Below, one piece after another: positions 1 through 10,433 of a DNA stretch of 33,635 bases. The stretch is taken from NCBI RefSeq assembly GCF_000003605.2, contig NW_003115886.1:1-33635 (forward strand), in the 5' to 3' direction. The first letter of the stretch is position 1. Each line of letters opens with the position of its first letter. A program made the translations under genes and the position numbers. Under the pieces are notes generated by a model. That model worked only from the letters and a program-made list of their open reading frames with translations, was not told where the DNA came from and did not search any database. The stretch comes from Saccoglossus kowalevskii (lineage: Eukaryota; Hemichordata; Enteropneusta; Harrimaniidae).

Positions 1-1
1 T

Positions 2-17
2 CAGTCAGTAGAATCCT
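2..17 (+). repeat. 16-bp unit with a one-base deletion
   Basis: The first whole unit reads CAGTCAGTAGAATCCT, one A short of the usual GAAAT run. The matching position at 16124-16140 has the full 17 bp. It is either a private single-base deletion or a sequencing or consensus error in an A run. Confidence 0.8.
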
Positions 18-51
18 CAGTCCGTAGAAATACTCAGTTAGTAGAAATACT

Positions 52-68
52 CAGTCAGTAGAAATACT
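52..68 (+). repeat. Exemplar of the basic 17-bp unit
   Basis: This is a representative unit, CAGTCAGTAGAAATACT. It opens with a doubled CAGT tetranucleotide, followed by the best conserved core, GTAGAAAT. The forward strand carries TAG inside the core and the reverse strand carries TGA from the CAGTCAG part, so a stop occurs on both strands in each such unit. Three units (51 bp) are needed to return to the same reading frame. Confidence 0.95.
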
Positions 69-136
69 CAGTCAGTAGAAATACTCAGTTAGTAGAAATT
101 CTCAGTCAGTAGAAATACTCAGTTAGTAGAAATACT

Positions 137-154
137 CAGTCATGTAGAAATACT
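137..154 (+). repeat. 18-bp CATGTAG unit (type A marker)
   Basis: CAGTCATGTAGAAATACT has one extra T relative to the consensus. This form recurs dozens of times, only in the type A domains, usually next to a CAGTTAGTAG unit. It is therefore inherited as part of larger repeat blocks rather than arising independently each time. Confidence 0.9.
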
Positions 155-205
155 CAGTCAGTAGAAATCCTCAGTCAGTAGAAAAACTCAGTCCGTATAA
201 ATGCC

Positions 206-222
206 CAGTCCATATAAATCCC
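206..222 (+). repeat. CCATATAAAT unit (type A marker)
   Basis: CAGTCCATATAAATCCC follows an AATGCCC-ending unit and precedes CAGTGAGTAG and CAGTCAGGAG units. The whole group of about five units recurs about 20 times in type A domains and serves as the phase marker for the 342-bp higher-order repeat. Compared with the CAGTCCGTATAAAT unit it differs by G to A at a CpG. Confidence 0.9.
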
Positions 223-661
223 CAGTGAGTAGAAATACTCAGTCAGGAGAAATTCTCAGTCAGTAGAAATTCATAGTCCGTAGAAATACTCAGTCAATAG
301 AAATACTCAGTCAATAGAAATACACAGTCAATAGAAATACTCAGTCAGTGGAAATTCTCAGTCAGTAGACATCCTCAGTCAGTAGAAATCCTCAGTCAGT
401 AGAAATACCCAGTCAGTAGAAATACTCAGTCAGTAGAAATCCTCAGTCCGTATAAATCCCCAATCAGTAGAAATCCTCAGTCCGTATAAATCCCCACTCA
501 GTAGAAATACTCAGTCAGTAGAAATTCTCATTCAGTAGAAATACTCGGTCAGTAGAAATTCTCGGTCAGTAGAAATTCTCAGTCCGTAGAAATACTCAGT
601 CGGTAGAAATCCTCAGCCCGTATAAATCCCCAGTCCGTGTAAATCCCCAGTCAGTAGAAAT

Positions 662-1547
662 ACTCAGTCAGTAGAAATTCTCAGTCAGTAGACATCCTCA
701 GTCAGTAGAAATCCTCAGTCAGTAGAAATACCCAGTCAGTAGAAATACTCAGTCAGTAGAAATCCTCAGTCCGTATAAATCCCCACTCAGTAGAAATACT
801 CAGTAGAAACACTCAGTCAATAGAAATTCTCAGTGAGTAGGAATACTCAGTCAGTAGAAATCCTCAGTCCGTAGAAATACTCAGTCAGTAGAAATCCTCA
901 GTCAGTAGAAATACTCAGTCAGTAGAAATCCTCAGTCCGTATAAATCCCCAGTCCGTATAAATCCCCAGGCAGTAGAAATTCTCAGTCAGTAGAAATACT
1001 CAGTCAGTAGAATTTCTCAGTCAGTAGAAATACTCAGTTAGTAGAAATACTCGGTCATGTAGAAATACTCAGTCAGGAGAAATTCTCAGTCAATAGAAAT
1101 ACTCAGTAAATAGAAATACTCAGTCAGTAGAAATACACCATTCAGTAGAAATACTCAGTCCGTAGAAATACTCAGTCAGTAGAAATCCTCAGTCAGTAGA
1201 AATACTCAGTCAGTAGCAATCCTCAGTTCGTATAAATCCCCAGTCAGTGTAAATCCCCAGTCAGTAGAAATACTCAGTCAGTAGAAATTCTCAGTCAGTA
1301 GAAATCCCCAATCCGTATAAATCCCCAGTCCGTAGAAATCCCCAGGCAGTAGAAATTCTCGGTCAGTAGAAATTCTCGGTCAGTAGAAATTCATAGTCCG
1401 TAGAAATACTCAGTCAATAGAAATACTCAGTCAATAGAAATACTCAGTCAGTGGAAATTCTCAGTCAGTAGACATCCTCAGTCAGTAGAAATCCTCAGTC
1501 AGTAGAAATACCCAGTCAGTAGAAATACTCAGTCAGTAGAAATCCTC
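662..1547 (+). repeat. 0.88-kb block, copies at 7831-8699 and, in part, 11157-11762
   Basis: The block aligns with 7831-8699 at an offset of 7,169, which becomes 7,152 after about 1430 because one CAATAG unit is missing in the second copy. The 13-bp unit at 801-813 is shared. A further copy starts near 11157 (13-mer at 11296-11308) and lacks two units near 11395. Confidence 0.83.
801..813 (+). repeat. 13-bp unit lacking one CAGT
   Basis: CAGTAGAAACACT has lost exactly one of the two leading CAGT tetranucleotides, as expected from slippage between them. Identical 13-mers sit at 7970-7982 and 11296-11308 in the same surrounding units, so this is one event copied by later block duplication. At comparable places near 19075, 27900 and 31690 a full 17-bp GAAACACT unit is present instead. 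Confidence 0.88.
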
Positions 1548-2689
1548 AGTCCGTATAAATCCCCAATCAGTAGAAATCCTCAGTCCGTATAAATCCCCAC
1601 TCAGTAGAAATACTCAGTCAGTAGAAACACTTAGTCAGTAGAAATTCTCATTCAGTAGAAATACTCGGTCAGTAGAAATTCTCATTCCGTAGAAATACTC
1701 AGTCAGTAGAAATCCTCAGCCCGTATAAATCCCCAGTCCGTGTAAATCCCCAGTCAGTAGAAATACTCAGTCAGTAGAAATCCTCAGTCAGTAGAAATCC
1801 ATAGTCAGTAGAAATCCTCAGTCAGTAGAAATCCCCAGTCCGTATAAATCCACAGTCCGTAGAAATACTCAGTCAATAGAAATACTCAGTCAATAGAAAT
1901 ACTCAGTCAGTAGAAATACACCATTCAGTAGAAATACTCAGTCAGTAGAAATACTCAGTCAGTAGAAATGCTCAGTCAGTAGAAATCCTCAGTCAGTAGA
2001 AATACTCAGTCAGTAGAAATACTCAGTCAGTAGCAATCCTCAGTTCGTATAAATCCCCAGTCAGTGTAAATCCCCAGTCAGTAGAAATTCTCGGTCAGTA
2101 GAAATCCCCAGTCAGTAGAAATCCTCAGTTCGTATAAATCCCCAGTCAGTGTAAATACTCAGTCAGTAGAAATTCTCGGTCAGTAGAAATCCTCAGTCAG
2201 TAGAAATCCTCAGTTCGTATAAAACCCCAGTCAGTGTAAATACTTAGTCAGTAGAAATTCTCAGTGAGAAGGAATACTCAGTCAGTAGAAATCCTCAGTC
2301 AGTAGAAATACACCATTCAGTAGAAATCCTCAGTCAGTAGAAATGCTCAGTCCGTAGAAATACTCAGTCAGTAGAAATACACCATTCAGTAGAAATCCTC
2401 AGGCAGTAGAAATCCTCAGTCAGTAGAAATCCTCAGTCCGTATAAATCCACAGTCCGTAGAAATACTCAGTCAATAGAAATACTCAGTCAATAGAAATAC
2501 TCAGTCAATAGAAATACTCAGTCAGTAGAAATACGCCATTCAGTAGAAATACTCAGTCAGTAGAAATTCTCGGTCAGGAGAAATGCTCAGTCAGTAGAAA
2601 TCCTCAGTCAGTAGAAATACTCGGTCAGTAGAAATTCTCGGTCAGTACAAATCCCCAGTCAGTAGAAATCCTCAGTTCGTATAAATCCC

Positions 2690-2708
2690 CAGTCAGTGTA
2701 TAAATACT
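2690..2708 (+). repeat. 19-bp GTGTATAAATACT unit (type B marker)
   Basis: CAGTCAGTGTATAAATACT carries an extra TA compared with the GTGTAAAT unit. The same 19-mer is found at 4126-4144, 5459-5477, 6433-6451, 10169-10187, 20621-20639, 22108-22126, 29156-29174 and 30251-30269. Each copy is followed one unit later by a TTTGTATAAAT unit. The nine copies are most simply descendants of one original segment. Confidence 0.9.
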
Positions 2709-2830
2709 CAGTCAGTAGAAATCCTCAGTTTGTATAAATCCCCAGTCAGTGTAAATCCCCAGTCAGTAGAAATACTCGGTCAGTAGAAATTCTCGGTCAG
2801 TAGAAATCCCCTGTCAGTAGAAATCCTCAG

Positions 2831-3085
2831 TTCGTATAAATCCCCAGTCAGTGTAAATACTCAGTCAGTAGAAATTCTCGGTCAGTAGAAATCCTCAGTC
2901 AGTATAAATCCTCAGTTCGTATAAATCCCCAGTCAGTGTAAAGACTCAGTCAGTAGAAATTCTCGGTCAGTAGAAATCCTCAGTCAGTAGAAATCCTCAG
3001 TTCGTATAAATCCCCAGTCAGTGTAAATACTTAGTCAGTAGAAATTCTCAGTGAGTAGGAATACTCAGTGAGTAGGAATACTCAG
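2831..3085 (+). repeat. 85-bp five-unit higher-order repeat (type B)
   Basis: TTCGTATAAAT markers fall at 2831, 2916 and 3001, exactly 85 bp (5 x 17) apart. The order of units is TTCG/CCC, GTGTAAAT/ACT (or AGACT), GTAGAAATTCT, CGGTCAG/CCT, then CAGTCAG/CCT. The same spacing is seen at 2129/2214 and at 4267/4352/4437. The next TTCG after 3001 is at 3137, which is 136 bp or eight units, so the pentamer is not perfectly continuous. Confidence 0.85.
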
Positions 3086-3715
3086 TCAGTAGAAATTCTC
3101 GGTCAGTAGAAATCCTCAGTCAGTAGAAATCCTCAGTTCGTATAAATCCCCAGTCAGTGTAAATACTCAGTCAGTAGAAATTCTCAGTGAGTAGGAATAC
3201 TCAGTCAGTAGAAATCCTCAGTCAGTAGAAATACACCATTCAGTAGAAATCCTCAGTCAGTAGAAATACTCAGTCAGTAGAAATACACCATTCAGTAGAA
3301 ATCCTCAGTCAGTAGAAATCCATAGTCAGTAGAAATCCTCAGTCAGTAGAAATCCCCAGTCCGTATAAATCCACAGTCCGTAGAAATACTCAGTCAATAG
3401 AAATACTCAGTCAGTAGAAATACACCATTCAGTAGAAATACTCAGTCAGTAGAAATGCTCAGTGAGTAGAAATCCTCAGTCAGTAGAAATACTCAGTCAG
3501 TAGCAATCCTCAGTTCGTATAAATCCCCAGTCAGTGTAAATCCCCTGTCAGTAGAAATTCTCGGTCAGTATAAATCCCCAGTCAGTAGAAATCCTCAGTT
3601 CGTATAAATCCCCAGTCAGTGTAAATACTCAGTCAGTAGAAATTCTCGGTCAGTAGAAATCCTCAGTCAGTAGAAATCCTCAGTTCGTATAAATCCCCAG
3701 TCAGTGTAAATACTT

Positions 3716-4522
3716 AGTCAGTAGAAATTCTCAGTGAGTAGGAATACTCAGTCAGTAGAAATCCTCAGTCAGTATAAATACACCATTCAGTAGAAATCCT
3801 CAGTCAGTAGAAATGCTCAGTCCGTAGAAATACTCAGTCAGTAGAAATACACCATTCAGAAGAAATCCTCAGGCAGTAGAAATCCTCAGTCAGTAGAAAT
3901 CCTCAGTCCGTATAAATCCACAGTCCGTAGAAATACTCAGTCAATAGAAATACTCAGTCAGTAGAAATACGCCATTCAGTAGAAATACTCAGTCGGTAGA
4001 AATACTCAGTCAGGAGAAATGCTCAGTCAGTAGAAATCCTCAGTCAGTAGAAATACTCAGTCAGTAGAAATTCTCGGTCAGTAGAAATCCCCAGTCAGTA
4101 GAAATCCTCAGTTCGTATAAATCCCCAGTCAGTGTATAAATACTCAGTCAGTAGAAATCCTCAGTTTGTATAAATCCCCAGTCAGTGTAAATCCCCAGTC
4201 AGTAGAAATACTCGGTCAGTAGAAATTCTCGGTCAGTAGAAATCCCCAGTCAGTAGAAATCCTCAGTTCGTATAAATCCCCAGTCAGTGTAAATACTCAG
4301 TCAGTAGAAATTCTCGGTCAGTAGAAATCCTCAGTCAGTATAAATCCTCAGTTCGTATAAATCCCCAGTCAGTGTAAAGACTCAATCAGTAGAAATTCTC
4401 GGTCAGTAGAAATCCTCAGTCAGTAGAAATCCTCAGTTCGTATAAATCCCCAGTCAGTGTAAATACTTAGTCAGTAGAAATTCTCAGTGAGTAGGAATAC
4501 TCAGTCAGTAGAAATCCTCAGT
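3716..4522 (+). repeat. 0.8-kb block, copy at 6023-6829
   Basis: The offset is 2,307 bp. Private variants shared only by these copies include ATTCAGAAGAAATCC (3854, 6161) and AGACTCAATCAG (about 4379, 6686). No difference was seen by eye up to 4522, where AGTATAAATAC meets AGTAGAAAAAC at the type B to type A border near 6830. Confidence 0.87.
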
Positions 4523-4863
4523 CAGTATAAATACACCATTCAGTAGAAATCCTCAGTCAGTAGAAATGCTCAGTCCGTAGAAATACTCAGTCAGTAGAAA
4601 TACACCATTCAGTAGAAATCCTCAGGCAGTAGAAATCCTCAGTCAGTAGAAATCCTCAGTCCGTATAAATCCACAGTCCGTAGAAATACTCAGTCAATAG
4701 AAATACTCAGTCAGTAGAAATACTCAGTCAGTAGAAATGCTCAGTCAGTAGAAATCCTCAGTCAGTAGAAATACTCAGTCAGTAGAAATACTCAGTCAGT
4801 AGCAATCCTCAGTTCGTATAAATCCCCAGTCAGTGTAAATCCCCAGTCAGTAGAAATTCTCGG

Positions 4864-5929
4864 TCAGTAGAAATCCCCAGTCAGTAGAAATCCTCAGTTC
4901 GTATAAATCCCCAGTCAGTGTAAATACTCAGTCAGTAGAAATTCTCGGTCAGTAGAAATCCTCAGTCAGTAGAAATCCTCAGTTCGTATAAAACCCCAGT
5001 CAGTGTAAATACTTAGTCAGTAGAAATTCTCAGTGAGAAGGAATACTCAGTCAGTAGAAATCCTCAGTCAGTAGAAATACACCATTCAGTAGAAATCCTC
5101 AGTCAGTAGAAATGCTCAGTCCGTAGAAATACTCAGTCAGTAGAAATACACCATTCAGTAGAAATCCTCAGGCAGTAGAAATCCTCAGTCAGTAGAAATC
5201 CTCAGTCCGTATAAATCCACAGTCCGTAGAAATACTCAGTCAATAGAAATACTCAGTCAATAGAAATACTCAGTCAATAGAAATACTCAGTCAGTAGAAA
5301 TACGCCATTCAGTAGAAATACTCAGTCAGTAGAAATTCTCGGTCAGGAGAAATGCTCAGTCAGTAGAAATCCTCAGTCAGTAGAAATACTCGGTCAGTAG
5401 AAATTCTCGGTCAGTAGAAATCCCCAGTCAGTAGAAATCCTCAGTTCGTATAAATCCCCAGTCAGTGTATAAATACTCAGTCAGTAGAAATCCTCAGTTT
5501 GTATAAATCCCCAGTCAGTGTAAATCCCCAGTCAGTAGAAATACTCGGTCAGTAGAAATTCTCGGTCAGTAGAAATCCCCTGTCAGTAGAAATCCTCAGT
5601 TCGTATAAATCCCCAGTCAGTGTAAATACTCAGTCAGTAGAAATTCTCGGTCAGTAGAAATCCTCAGTCAGTATAAATCCTCAGTTCGTATAAATCCCCA
5701 GTCAGTGTAAAGACTCAGTCAGTAGAAATTCTCGGTCAGTAGAAATCCTCAGTCAGTAGAAATCCTCAGTTCGTATAAATCCCCAGTCAGTGTAAATACT
5801 TAGTCAGTAGAAATTCTCAGTGAGTAGGAATACTCAGTGAGTAGGAATACTCAGTCAGTAGAAATTCTCGGTCAGTAGAAATCCTCAGTCAGTAGAAATC
5901 CTCAGTTCGTATAAATCCCCAGTCAGTAG
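4864..5929 (+). repeat. 1.05-kb block, copy at 28578-29626
   Basis: The offset is 23,714 bp before, and 23,697 after, a CAATAG run at about 5240-5290. Three CAATAG units are present here and two in the second copy. TATAAAACCCC (4987, 28701) and the 19-mer (5459, 29156) are shared. This is the most distant repeated block pair I found in the window. Confidence 0.83.
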
Positions 5930-6802
5930 AAATCCTCAGTTCGTATAAATCCCCAGTCAGTGTAAATACTTAGTCAGTAGAAATTCTCAGTGAGTAGGAA
6001 TACTCAGTGAGTAGGAATACTCAGTCAGTAGAAATTCTCAGTGAGTAGGAATACTCAGTCAGTAGAAATCCTCAGTCAGTATAAATACACCATTCAGTAG
6101 AAATCCTCAGTCAGTAGAAATGCTCAGTCCGTAGAAATACTCAGTCAGTAGAAATACACCATTCAGAAGAAATCCTCAGGCAGTAGAAATCCTCAGTCAG
6201 TAGAAATCCTCAGTCCGTATAAATCCACAGTCCGTAGAAATACTCAGTCAATAGAAATACTCAGTCAGTAGAAATACGCCATTCAGTAGAAATACTCAGT
6301 CGGTAGAAATACTCAGTCAGGAGAAATGCTCAGTCAGTAGAAATCCTCAGTCAGTAGAAATACTCAGTCAGTAGAAATTCTCGGTCAGTAGAAATCCCCA
6401 GTCAGTAGAAATCCTCAGTTCGTATAAATCCCCAGTCAGTGTATAAATACTCAGTCAGTAGAAATCCTCAGTTTGTATAAATCCCCAGTCAGTGTAAATC
6501 CCCAGTCAGTAGAAATACTCGGTCAGTAGAAATTCTCGGTCAGTAGAAATCCCCAGTCAGTAGAAATCCTCAGTTCGTATAAATCCCCAGTCAGTGTAAA
6601 TACTCAGTCAGTAGAAATTCTCGGTCAGTAGAAATCCTCAGTCAGTATAAATCCTCAGTTCGTATAAATCCCCAGTCAGTGTAAAGACTCAATCAGTAGA
6701 AATTCTCGGTCAGTAGAAATCCTCAGTCAGTAGAAATCCTCAGTTCGTATAAATCCCCAGTCAGTGTAAATACTTAGTCAGTAGAAATTCTCAGTGAGTA
6801 GG

Positions 6803-7650
6803 AATACTCAGTCAGTAGAAATCCTCAGTCAGTAGAAAAACACCATTCAGTAGAAATCCTCAGTCAGTAGAAATGCTCAGTCCGTAGAAATACTCAATCA
6901 GTAGAAATCCTCAGTCAGTAGAAATACTCAGTCAGTAGAAATACACCATTCAGTAGAAATCCTCAGTCAATAGAAATACTCAGTCAGTGGAAATTCTCAG
7001 TCAGTAGACATCCTCAGTCCGTATAAATCCCCAGTCAGTAGAAATACTCAGTCAGTAGAAATTCTTATTCAGTAGAAATACTCGGTCAGTAGAAATTCTC
7101 GGTCAGTAGAAATTCTCAGTCCGTAGAAATACTCAGTCAGTAGAAATCCTCAGCCCGTATAAATCCCCAGTCCGTGTAAATCCCCAGTCAGTAGAAATAC
7201 TCAGTCAGTAGAAATTCTCATTCAGTAGAAATACTCGGTCAGTAGAAATTCTCGGTCAGTAGAAATTCTCAGTCCGAAGAAATACTCAGTCAGTAGAAAT
7301 CCTCAGTCCGTATAAATCCTCAGTCCGTATAAATCCCCAGTCCGTATAAATCCCCAGGCAGTAGAAATTTTCAGTCAGTTGAAATACTCAGTCAGTAGAA
7401 ATCCTCAGTTAGTAGAAATCCTCAGTCAGGTAGAAATCCTCAGTCAGTAGAAATCCTCAGTCAGTAGAAATTCTCAGTCCGTATAAATCCCCAGTCCATA
7501 TAAATCCCCAGTGAGTAGAAATACTCAGTCAGGAGAAATTCTCGGTCAGTAGAAATACTCAGTCATGTAGAAATACTCAGTTAGTAGAAATACTCAGTCA
7601 GGAGAAATTCTCAGTCAGTAGAAATACTCAGTTAGTAGAAATACTCAGTC
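6803..7650 (+). repeat. 0.85-kb block, copy at 8676-9523
   Basis: The offset is 1,873 bp up to about 7530 and 1,874 after it. The change comes from one replaced unit: a 17-bp CAGGAG unit at about 7526 against an 18-bp CATGTAG unit at about 9399. That looks like a one-unit replacement, as in a short conversion. Everything else I compared agrees. Confidence 0.85.
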
Positions 7651-8470
7651 ATGTAGAAATACTCAGTCAGTAGAAATCCTCAGTCAGTAGAAAAACTCAG
7701 TCCGTATAAATGCCCAGTCCATATAAATCCCCAGTGAGTAGAAATACTCAGTCAGGAGAAATTCTCAGTCAGTAGAAATACTCAGTTAGTAGAAATACTC
7801 AGTCAGTAGAAATCCTCAGTCAGTAGAAAAACTCAGTCAGTAGAAATTCTCAGTCAGTAGACATCCTCAGTCAGTAGAAATCCTCAGTCAGTAGAAATAC
7901 CCAGTCAGTAGAAATACTCAGTCAGTAGAAATCCTCAGTCCGTATAAATCCCCACTCAGTAGAAATACTCAGTAGAAACACTCAGTCAATAGAAATTCTC
8001 AGTGAGTAGGAATACTCAGTCAGTAGAAATCCTCAGTCCGTAGAAATACTCAGTCAGTAGAAATCCTCAGTCAGTAGAAATACTCAGTCAGTAGAAATCC
8101 TCAGTCCGTATAAATCCCCAGTCCGTATAAATCCCCAGGCAGTAGAAATTCTCAGTCAGTAGAAATACTCAGTCAGTAGAATTTCTCAGTCAGTAGAAAT
8201 ACTCAGTTAGTAGAAATACTCGGTCATGTAGAAATACTCAGTCAGGAGAAATTCTCAGTCAATAGAAATACTCAGTAAATAGAAATACTCAGTCAGTAGA
8301 AATACACCATTCAGTAGAAATACTCAGTCCGTAGAAATACTCAGTCAGTAGAAATCCTCAGTCAGTAGAAATACTCAGTCAGTAGCAATCCTCAGTTCGT
8401 ATAAATCCCCAGTCAGTGTAAATCCCCAGTCAGTAGAAATACTCAGTCAGTAGAAATTCTCAGTCAGTAG
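7081..8470 (+). repeat. 1.4-kb block, copy at 10424-11762 with unit deletions
   Basis: The offset starts at 3,343, drops to 3,326 (one TCCGTATAAAT unit missing near 10670) and then to 3,292 (two units missing near 11395). The steps are multiples of 17, so whole units were lost. GTCAGGAGCAATTC at about 10923 is a substitution relative to 7597. Confidence 0.8.
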
Positions 8471-9020
8471 AAATCCCCAATCCGTATAAATCCCCAGTCC
8501 GTAGAAATCCCCAGGCAGTAGAAATTCTCGGTCAGTAGAAATTCTCGGTCAGTAGAAATTCATAGTCCGTAGAAATACTCAGTCAATAGAAATACTCAGT
8601 CAGTGGAAATTCTCAGTCAGTAGACATCCTCAGTCAGTAGAAATCCTCAGTCAGTAGAAATACCCAGTCAGTAGAAATACTCAGTCAGTAGAAATCCTCA
8701 GTCAGTAGAAAAACACCATTCAGTAGAAATCCTCAGTCAGTAGAAATGCTCAGTCCGTAGAAATACTCAATCAGTAGAAATCCTCAGTCAGTAGAAATAC
8801 TCAGTCAGTAGAAATACACCATTCAGTAGAAATCCTCAGTCAATAGAAATACTCAGTCAGTGGAAATTCTCAGTCAGTAGACATCCTCAGTCCGTATAAA
8901 TCCCCAGTCAGTAGAAATACTCAGTCAGTAGAAATTCTTATTCAGTAGAAATACTCGGTCAGTAGAAATTCTCGGTCAGTAGAAATTCTCAGTCCGTAGA
9001 AATACTCAGTCAGTAGAAAT
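8051..9020 (+). repeat. 0.97-kb block, copy at 19340-20309
   Basis: The offset is a constant 11,289 bp. The only difference I found is CTCGGTCATG near 8220 against CTCAGTCATG near 19509, a change at a CpG. The copies end together at about 9020/20309, where 20309 onward switches to sequence like 2378. Confidence 0.87.
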
Positions 9021-9670
9021 CCTCAGCCCGTATAAATCCCCAGTCCGTGTAAATCCCCAGTCAGTAGAAATACTCAGTCAGTAGAAATTCTCATTCAGTA
9101 GAAATACTCGGTCAGTAGAAATTCTCGGTCAGTAGAAATTCTCAGTCCGAAGAAATACTCAGTCAGTAGAAATCCTCAGTCCGTATAAATCCTCAGTCCG
9201 TATAAATCCCCAGTCCGTATAAATCCCCAGGCAGTAGAAATTTTCAGTCAGTTGAAATACTCAGTCAGTAGAAATCCTCAGTTAGTAGAAATCCTCAGTC
9301 AGGTAGAAATCCTCAGTCAGTAGAAATCCTCAGTCAGTAGAAATTCTCAGTCCGTATAAATCCCCAGTCCATATAAATCCCCAGTGAGTAGAAATACTCA
9401 GTCATGTAGAAATACTCGGTCAGTAGAAATACTCAGTCATGTAGAAATACTCAGTTAGTAGAAATACTCAGTCAGGAGAAATTCTCAGTCAGTAGAAATA
9501 CTCAGTTAGTAGAAATACTCAGTCAGTAGAAAAACTCAGTCCGTATAAATGCCCAGTCCATATAAATCCCCAGTGAGTAGAAATACTCAGTCAGGAGAAA
9601 TTCTCAGTCAGTAGAAATACTCAGTTAGTAGAAATACTCAGTCAGTAGAAATCCTCAGTCAGTAGAAAAA

Positions 9671-10433
9671 CTCAGTCAGTAGAAATTCTCGGTCAGTAGA
9701 AATCCTCAGTCAGTAGAAATCCTCAGTTCGTATAAATCCCCAGTCAGTGTAAATACTTAGTCAGTAGAAATTCTCAGTGAGTAGGAATACTCAGTCAGTA
9801 GAAATCCTCAGTCAGTATAAATACACCATTCAGTAGAAATCCTCAGTCAGTAGAAATGCTCAGTCCGTAGAAATACTCAGTCAGTAGAAATACACCATTC
9901 AGTAGAAATCCTCAGGCAGTAGAAATCCTCAGTCAGTAGAAATCCTCAGTCCGTATAAATCCACAGTCCGTAGAAATACTCAGTCAATAGAAATACTCAG
10001 TCAGTAGAAATACGCCATTCAGTAGAAATACTCAGTCGGTAGAAATACTCAGTCAGGAGAAATGCTCAGTCAGTAGAAATCTTCAGTCAGTAGAAATACT
10101 CAGTCAGTAGAAATTCTCGGTCAGTAGAAATCCCCAGTCAGTAGAAATCCTCAGTTCGTATAAATCCCCAGTCAGTGTATAAATACTCAGTCAGTAGAAA
10201 TCCTCAGTTTGTATAAATCCCCAGTCAGTGTAAATCCCCAGTCAGTAGAAATACTCGGTCAGTAGAAATTCTCGGTCAGTAGAAATCCCCAGTCAGTAGA
10301 AATCCTCAGTTCGTATAAATCCCCAGTCAGTGTAAATACTCAGTCAGTAGAAATTCTCGGTCAGTAGAAATCCTCAGTCAGTATAAATCCTCAGTTCGTA
10401 TAAATCCCCAGTCAGTGTAAAGACTCAGTCGGT
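9671..10433. repeat. Type B satellite domain 2 (short island)
   Basis: This is an island of about 760 bp of TTCGTATAAAT/GTGTAAAT-type units between two type A regions. It includes one 19-bp GTGTATAAATACT unit (10169-10187) and a TTTGTATAAAT unit just downstream. It resembles 3650-4380 in domain B1 and is nearly identical to 21610-22372 in domain B3. With B3 it shares a private CTTCAG variant (10081, 22020). The island and the following 700 bp of type A sequence move together as one 1.47-kb duplicated block. Confidence 0.75.

Larger units (their letters stand above)
21..780 (+). repeat. 760-bp block, copy at 16141-16900
   Basis: These bases match 16141-16900 at a constant offset of 16,120. 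The only difference I found by eye is GTCAGTAGAAAT near 750 against GTCAGAAGAAAT near 16871. At 781 the two diverge at once (CCCCACTCAG against CTCCAATCAG), giving a sharp right boundary. Confidence 0.88.
1..2028. repeat. Type A satellite domain 1
   Basis: This is a run of 17-bp units with the type A variant set: CATGTAG 18-mers (first at 137-154), CAGGAG units, a CCATATAAAT unit at 206-222 preceded by an AATGCCC unit, CAATAG runs, GTGGAAATTCT and GTAGACATCCT units. One TTCGTATAAAT unit occurs near 1217, preceded by a GTAGCAAT unit. Bases 21-780 recur at 16141-16900, 662-1547 recur at 7831-8699, and 1440-1785 recur near 18553-18893. The first complete unit (2-17) is only 16 bp, having lost one A. 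The domain limits are my partition by variant content, not a sharp sequence break. Confidence 0.75.
1930..3160 (+). repeat. 1.23-kb block, copy at 4699-5929
   Basis: The offset is a constant 2,769 bp. Rare shared forms include TATAAAACCCC (2218, 4987) and GTGAGAAGGAAT (about 2265, 5034). The only difference seen is AGTACAAAT at about 2646 against AGTAGAAAT at about 5415. Left of 1930 and right of 3160 the copies diverge within a unit. Confidence 0.88.
2346..3267 (+). repeat. 0.92-kb block, copy at 20277-21198
   Basis: The offset is 17,931 bp. The AGTACAAAT substitution (about 2646 and 20577) is present in both but absent from the 4699-5929 copy, so 20277-21198 is closer to this block than this block is to its near neighbour. 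The ends are sharp: ATACTCAGTCAG at 3266 against ATGCTCAGTCCG at 21197. Confidence 0.87.
2029..6830. repeat. Type B satellite domain 1 (TTCGTATAAAT-rich)
   Basis: The same 17-bp repeat continues, but the variant set changes. TTCGTATAAATCCCC units are followed by GTGTAAAT units, CTCGGTCAG junctions are frequent, and ACACCATTCAG 18-mers and GAGTAGGAATACT units recur. It is built from nested duplications: 1930-3160 is repeated at 4699-5929, and 3716-4522 at 6023-6829. An 85-bp five-unit period is visible in it. Four of the nine 19-bp GTGTATAAATACT units in the window lie here. Confidence 0.75.
6831..9670. repeat. Type A satellite domain 2
   Basis: From about 6831 the TTCG-rich pattern stops and the type A variants return (CAGGTAG, CATGTAG, CCATATAAAT, AATGCCC, CAGTTGAAAT). 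The domain contains a direct duplication of itself: 6803-7650 matches 8676-9523 at a 1,873-1,874-bp offset, including rare forms such as AGTAGAAAAACACC (6831, 8704) and CAGTTGAAAT (about 7377, 9250). The segment between them, 7831-8699, is a copy of 662-1547. A single TTCG unit sits near 8396. Confidence 0.72.
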
